The notes beneath the pieces are model-generated. The model saw nothing but the letters and a program-made list of their open reading frames with translations. It was not told the DNA's origin and ran no database searches. A stretch of 14,913 bases of DNA from an uncultured Bacilli bacterium (GTDB lineage: Bacteria > Bacillota_I > Bacilli_A > RF39 > UBA660). The stretch spans positions 1-14,913 of the forward strand of contig CANQHK010000017.1 of assembly GCA_947623645.1 (NCBI GenBank). The letters run 5' to 3'. Of this stretch, positions 13,290 to 14,913 are shown in pieces (the stretch's first letter is position 1; each line of letters begins with the position of its first letter). A program made the position numbers and the translations under genes.

Positions 13290-13974
13290 TTTTATATTTT
13301 CCTTTCTCATAGTCTTTTACAAGGCGACCTTCTTTTAAAACAATAACTCTTTTCCCCATTTTATTGACAATTTCTTTATCGTGAGTTGCCATAATAATGG
13401 TCGTCTTAGTTTCTTCATTGATTGCTTCTAGAACTTTCATGATTTCCATACTCATTTCTGGATCCAAGTTTCCCGTTGGTTCATCACAAAGAAGTAGTTT
13501 TGGTTCATTAACGATTGCTCTTGCGATTGCAACTCTTTGCTGTTCTCCTCCAGATAACTCATCTGGATAATTTCGAACCTTTCCTTTGAGTCCAACTAAC
13601 TCAAGTGCCCTTAAAGTTTTTACTTGAATATCTTTCTTTTTCGCTCCAATTGCTTCCATTGCAAAAGCAACATTTTCATAAACACTTAATTTTGGTAAAA
13701 GTCGATAATCTTGAAAGACAATTCCCAGTTTTCTTCTTAATTTATATACTCGCCCATTTCTTAATTTCTTTACATTAATTCCACCGATGAAAACGTCTCC
13801 TCTTGTTGGTTTTTCTTCTCGATATAAAGTTTTTATCAAAGTTGACTTTCCGCTTCCACTTCCACCAATAACGAAAACAAATTCTCCTTTTCTTACTTTT
13901 AAATTTATATCATATAGAGCCGTAACTCCATTTTTATACTGTTTGGTTACATCATTAATTCTTATTAATTCCAC
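13276..13974 (-). CDS. ftsE: Cell division ATP-binding protein FtsE
   Basis: The ABC-type ATPase of FtsEX, 232 residues. It shows Walker A GGSGSGKST (37-45), Q-loop FQDYRLL (87-93), signature LSGGEQQR (140-147), Walker B LLLCDEPTGNLD (160-171) and the switch His198. It has no export substrate role in this family; ATP hydrolysis drives a conformational signal through FtsX to the periplasmic or wall-side hydrolase. The start is a GTG at 13974, supported by AGGGTGA just upstream; no in-frame ATG fits. It leads the operon from its own promoter at 14015. Confidence 0.96.
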   Translation of the reverse strand: MELIRINDVTKQYKNGVTALYDINLKVRKGEFVFVIGGSGSGKSTLIKTLYREEKPTRGDVFIGGINVKKLRNGRVYKLRRKLGIVFQDYRLLPKLSVYENVAFAMEAIGAKKKDIQVKTLRALELVGLKGKVRNYPDELSGGEQQRVAIARAIVNEPKLLLCDEPTGNLDPEMSMEIMKVLEAINEETKTTIIMATHDKEIVNKMGKRVIVLKEGRLVKDYEKGKYKNEDI

Positions 13975-14006
13975 TTTATCACCCTACCTAATCCTATATA
14001 TCTAAC

Positions 14007-14035
14007 ATTATAACATAAAATACTACAAATTTCGA
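14007..14035 (-). promoter_or_regulatory. Promoter of the ftsE-ftsX-M23 operon
   Basis: TGTTATAAT (14015-14007) on the minus strand is an extended -10. TCGAAA (14035-14030) lies 17 nt upstream as a partial -35. The start would be near 14000, giving a leader of about 25 nt. The insertion element begins about 70 bp upstream of this promoter. Confidence 0.65.
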
Positions 14036-14171
14036 CATTTTCCTAAATATTCTCTTAATTTACATAATTCTGGTTATATTTGGCACTTTATTTCAGTAAA
14101 AAAGGGGCTGTCTCAAAATTAAGTGATTGATTTTGTATCAGTCTCTTTTTGTTTGTAAGTAAAATGAAAAT

Positions 14172-14200
14172 AAAAAAAGCCGAAACTATAAAGTTTCAGC
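14172..14200 (-). terminator. Minus-strand terminator inside the IS leader
   Basis: A 9-position stem (14179-14187 with 14192-14200, one C-A mismatch) of the form GCxGAAACT-loop-AGTTTCxGC is followed on the minus strand by seven Ts (14178-14172). It would stop antisense transcription coming out of the element towards ftsE. In the plus direction there is no U run. Confidence 0.6.
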
Positions 14201-14206
14201 GTAATG

Positions 14207-14215
14207 TGATACAAT
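14207..14215 (+). promoter_or_regulatory. Promoter of the transposase gene
   Basis: TGATACAAT (14207-14215) is an extended -10 with one mismatch, placed 28 bp before the transposase ATG. No clear -35 is visible. Confidence 0.45.
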
Positions 14216-14243
14216 ATTCTTGTCTAGAGAAATGAGGTATCAC

Positions 14244-14913
14244 ATGAATTATTTTAACATAAAAAGATCCATTTTCATAGTCCCCTCAAATAAATGTTGT
14301 GAGGAATATGAAAAAATTGATAAATTTATTGAAATTTTAAATAAATCTGGAATTGGAAAATTAATTGAACAAGAACAGAAAAAATATAAAAAAACAAATG
14401 CTGGAAATCCTGAATATAATCCATTTAATTTAATAGCAACCATTATTTATTGCTTTTCAAAATTTAAAGGTACAGTGAGAGAAATAGAAGATTTATGTAA
14501 ATTTGATTTAAGAGTTATGTATATAATGGAACAAAAAAGTCCTAATCATGCTGTTATAGGAAAATTTATAAATAAATATATACTTCCTTATCAATATGAA
14601 ATATTTACTAGTATTACAAAGACAATAATTACTGAACTTAACATTAATATAGATACTCAATATAATGATGGTACTAAAATAGAAGCTAATGCTAATAAGT
14701 ATAAATTTGTGTGGAAGCCAACAACTTATCATAAAAAGTTAGATATTAAAATTAAAGAATTATTATTAAAGATGAATATAGAATTTAAAGATAAAAAATT
14801 GATTAAATCATTCCAATTTAATGAATTAATAAAAGGATATATTGTAAGAGAAAATATAGATATTAATTCTATTCCCACTGGTAAAGGTAAACGATTAACC
14901 AAGGAACAAAGAA
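14244..14913 (+). CDS. IS1182-family transposase, N-terminal part (runs off the window)
   Basis: The frame is open from ATG 14244 to the window edge (223 codons), with GAGG 6 nt before the start. An N-terminal helical region (about 58-118: NPEYNPFNLIATIIYCF...GTVREIEDLC...IGKFINKY) matches the DUF772-type domain of IS1182/IS5-like transposases. The first catalytic Asp is D142 in the characteristic stretch DGTKIEANANKYKFVWKP. The other DDE residues lie beyond the edge. No stop or frameshift occurs in the visible part, so the copy may be intact. It reads away from the divergent ftsE operon. Confidence 0.88.
   Translation, partial: MNYFNIKRSIFIVPSNKCCEEYEKIDKFIEILNKSGIGKLIEQEQKKYKKTNAGNPEYNPFNLIATIIYCFSKFKGTVREIEDLCKFDLRVMYIMEQKSPNHAVIGKFINKYILPYQYEIFTSITKTIITELNINIDTQYNDGTKIEANANKYKFVWKPTTYHKKLDIKIKELLLKMNIEFKDKKLIKSFQFNELIKGYIVRENIDINSIPTGKGKRLTKEQR

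Larger units (their letters stand above)
14104..14913 (+). mobile_element. Left part of an IS1182-family insertion sequence
   Basis: The stretch beginning GGGGCTGTCTCAAAATTAAG at 14104 resembles the terminal repeats of IS1182-type elements in Bacillota, and an IS1182-type transposase gene starts 140 bp inside. The right end lies beyond the window, so the inverted repeat and target duplication cannot be checked, and the exact outer base is an estimate. Bases 14041-14103, between it and the ftsE promoter, show no gene. Confidence 0.7.

Noticed and set aside
13290..13310. ATG at 13310 as the ftsX start
   Set aside because: Weak SD, while AAAGGA precedes the ATG at 13289, and FtsX proteins normally begin close to the first amphipathic segment.
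14249..14732. Open frames on the minus strand inside the IS
   Set aside because: They are shadows of the transposase frame on the plus strand, without SD or recognisable protein.
1..14913. CRISPR arrays, tRNA or rRNA genes, known riboswitches
   Set aside because: No regularly spaced repeats, cloverleaf-like sequences, rRNA segments or conserved riboswitch cores were seen in the intergenic stretches.

Overview
The window is AT-rich bacterial DNA of low-GC Gram-positive (Bacillota) type. Ribosome-binding sites are strong and AGGAGG-like, promoters are TATAAT-type, and there is a cell-wall hydrolase with an ftsE-ftsX operon. UGA works as a stop (for example the ATGA overlap between ftsX and the peptidase gene), so this is the standard bacterial code and not that of Mycoplasma. 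A wall-bearing member of the Bacilli or a relative of the Mollicutes fits, but I cannot name a species. Almost all genes are on the minus strand. The exceptions are a small TM2/DUF2752 pair and an insertion sequence cut by the right edge.

Reading in the direction of minus-strand transcription: the left end of an IS1182-like element (14104 to the edge, plus strand) sits just upstream of the ftsE promoter. Next comes the divisome operon ftsE-ftsX-M23 peptidase (13974 to 11185), whose genes overlap and which ends at a bidirectional terminator (11157-11180). That terminator is shared with the converging plus-strand DUF2752 gene. The DUF2752 gene follows a decayed TM2-domain gene that has lost its 5' end (10528-10721).

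The stretch 10530-8550 looks like the remains of a mobile element. It holds a sigma-70-like gene with N-terminal tandem HTH-like repeats, split by a -1 frameshift exactly at a T TTT TTT heptamer, and the C-terminal stub of a tyrosine recombinase with an in-frame stop. Downstream is an unusual three-gene set (8510-2754): an adenylate-forming enzyme (ANL superfamily), a seven-TM hybrid histidine kinase with a receiver domain, and a second, distinct ANL enzyme. No carrier protein or DNA-binding response regulator is encoded beside it. The set most likely couples activation of a carboxylic acid to signalling, but its substrate is unknown.

The left end carries uvrB (nucleotide excision repair) and an unrecognised 143-residue protein. 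The small gene has its own promoter, a perfect palindrome over its start of transcription and ribosome-binding site, and a terminator that overlaps its last codons.

The candidate promoters found here nearly all carry an extended -10 of the form TGnTATAAT with weak -35 boxes. The most unusual parts are the frameshifted repeat-sigma protein, the ANL-kinase-ANL operon and the recombinase remnant between them.
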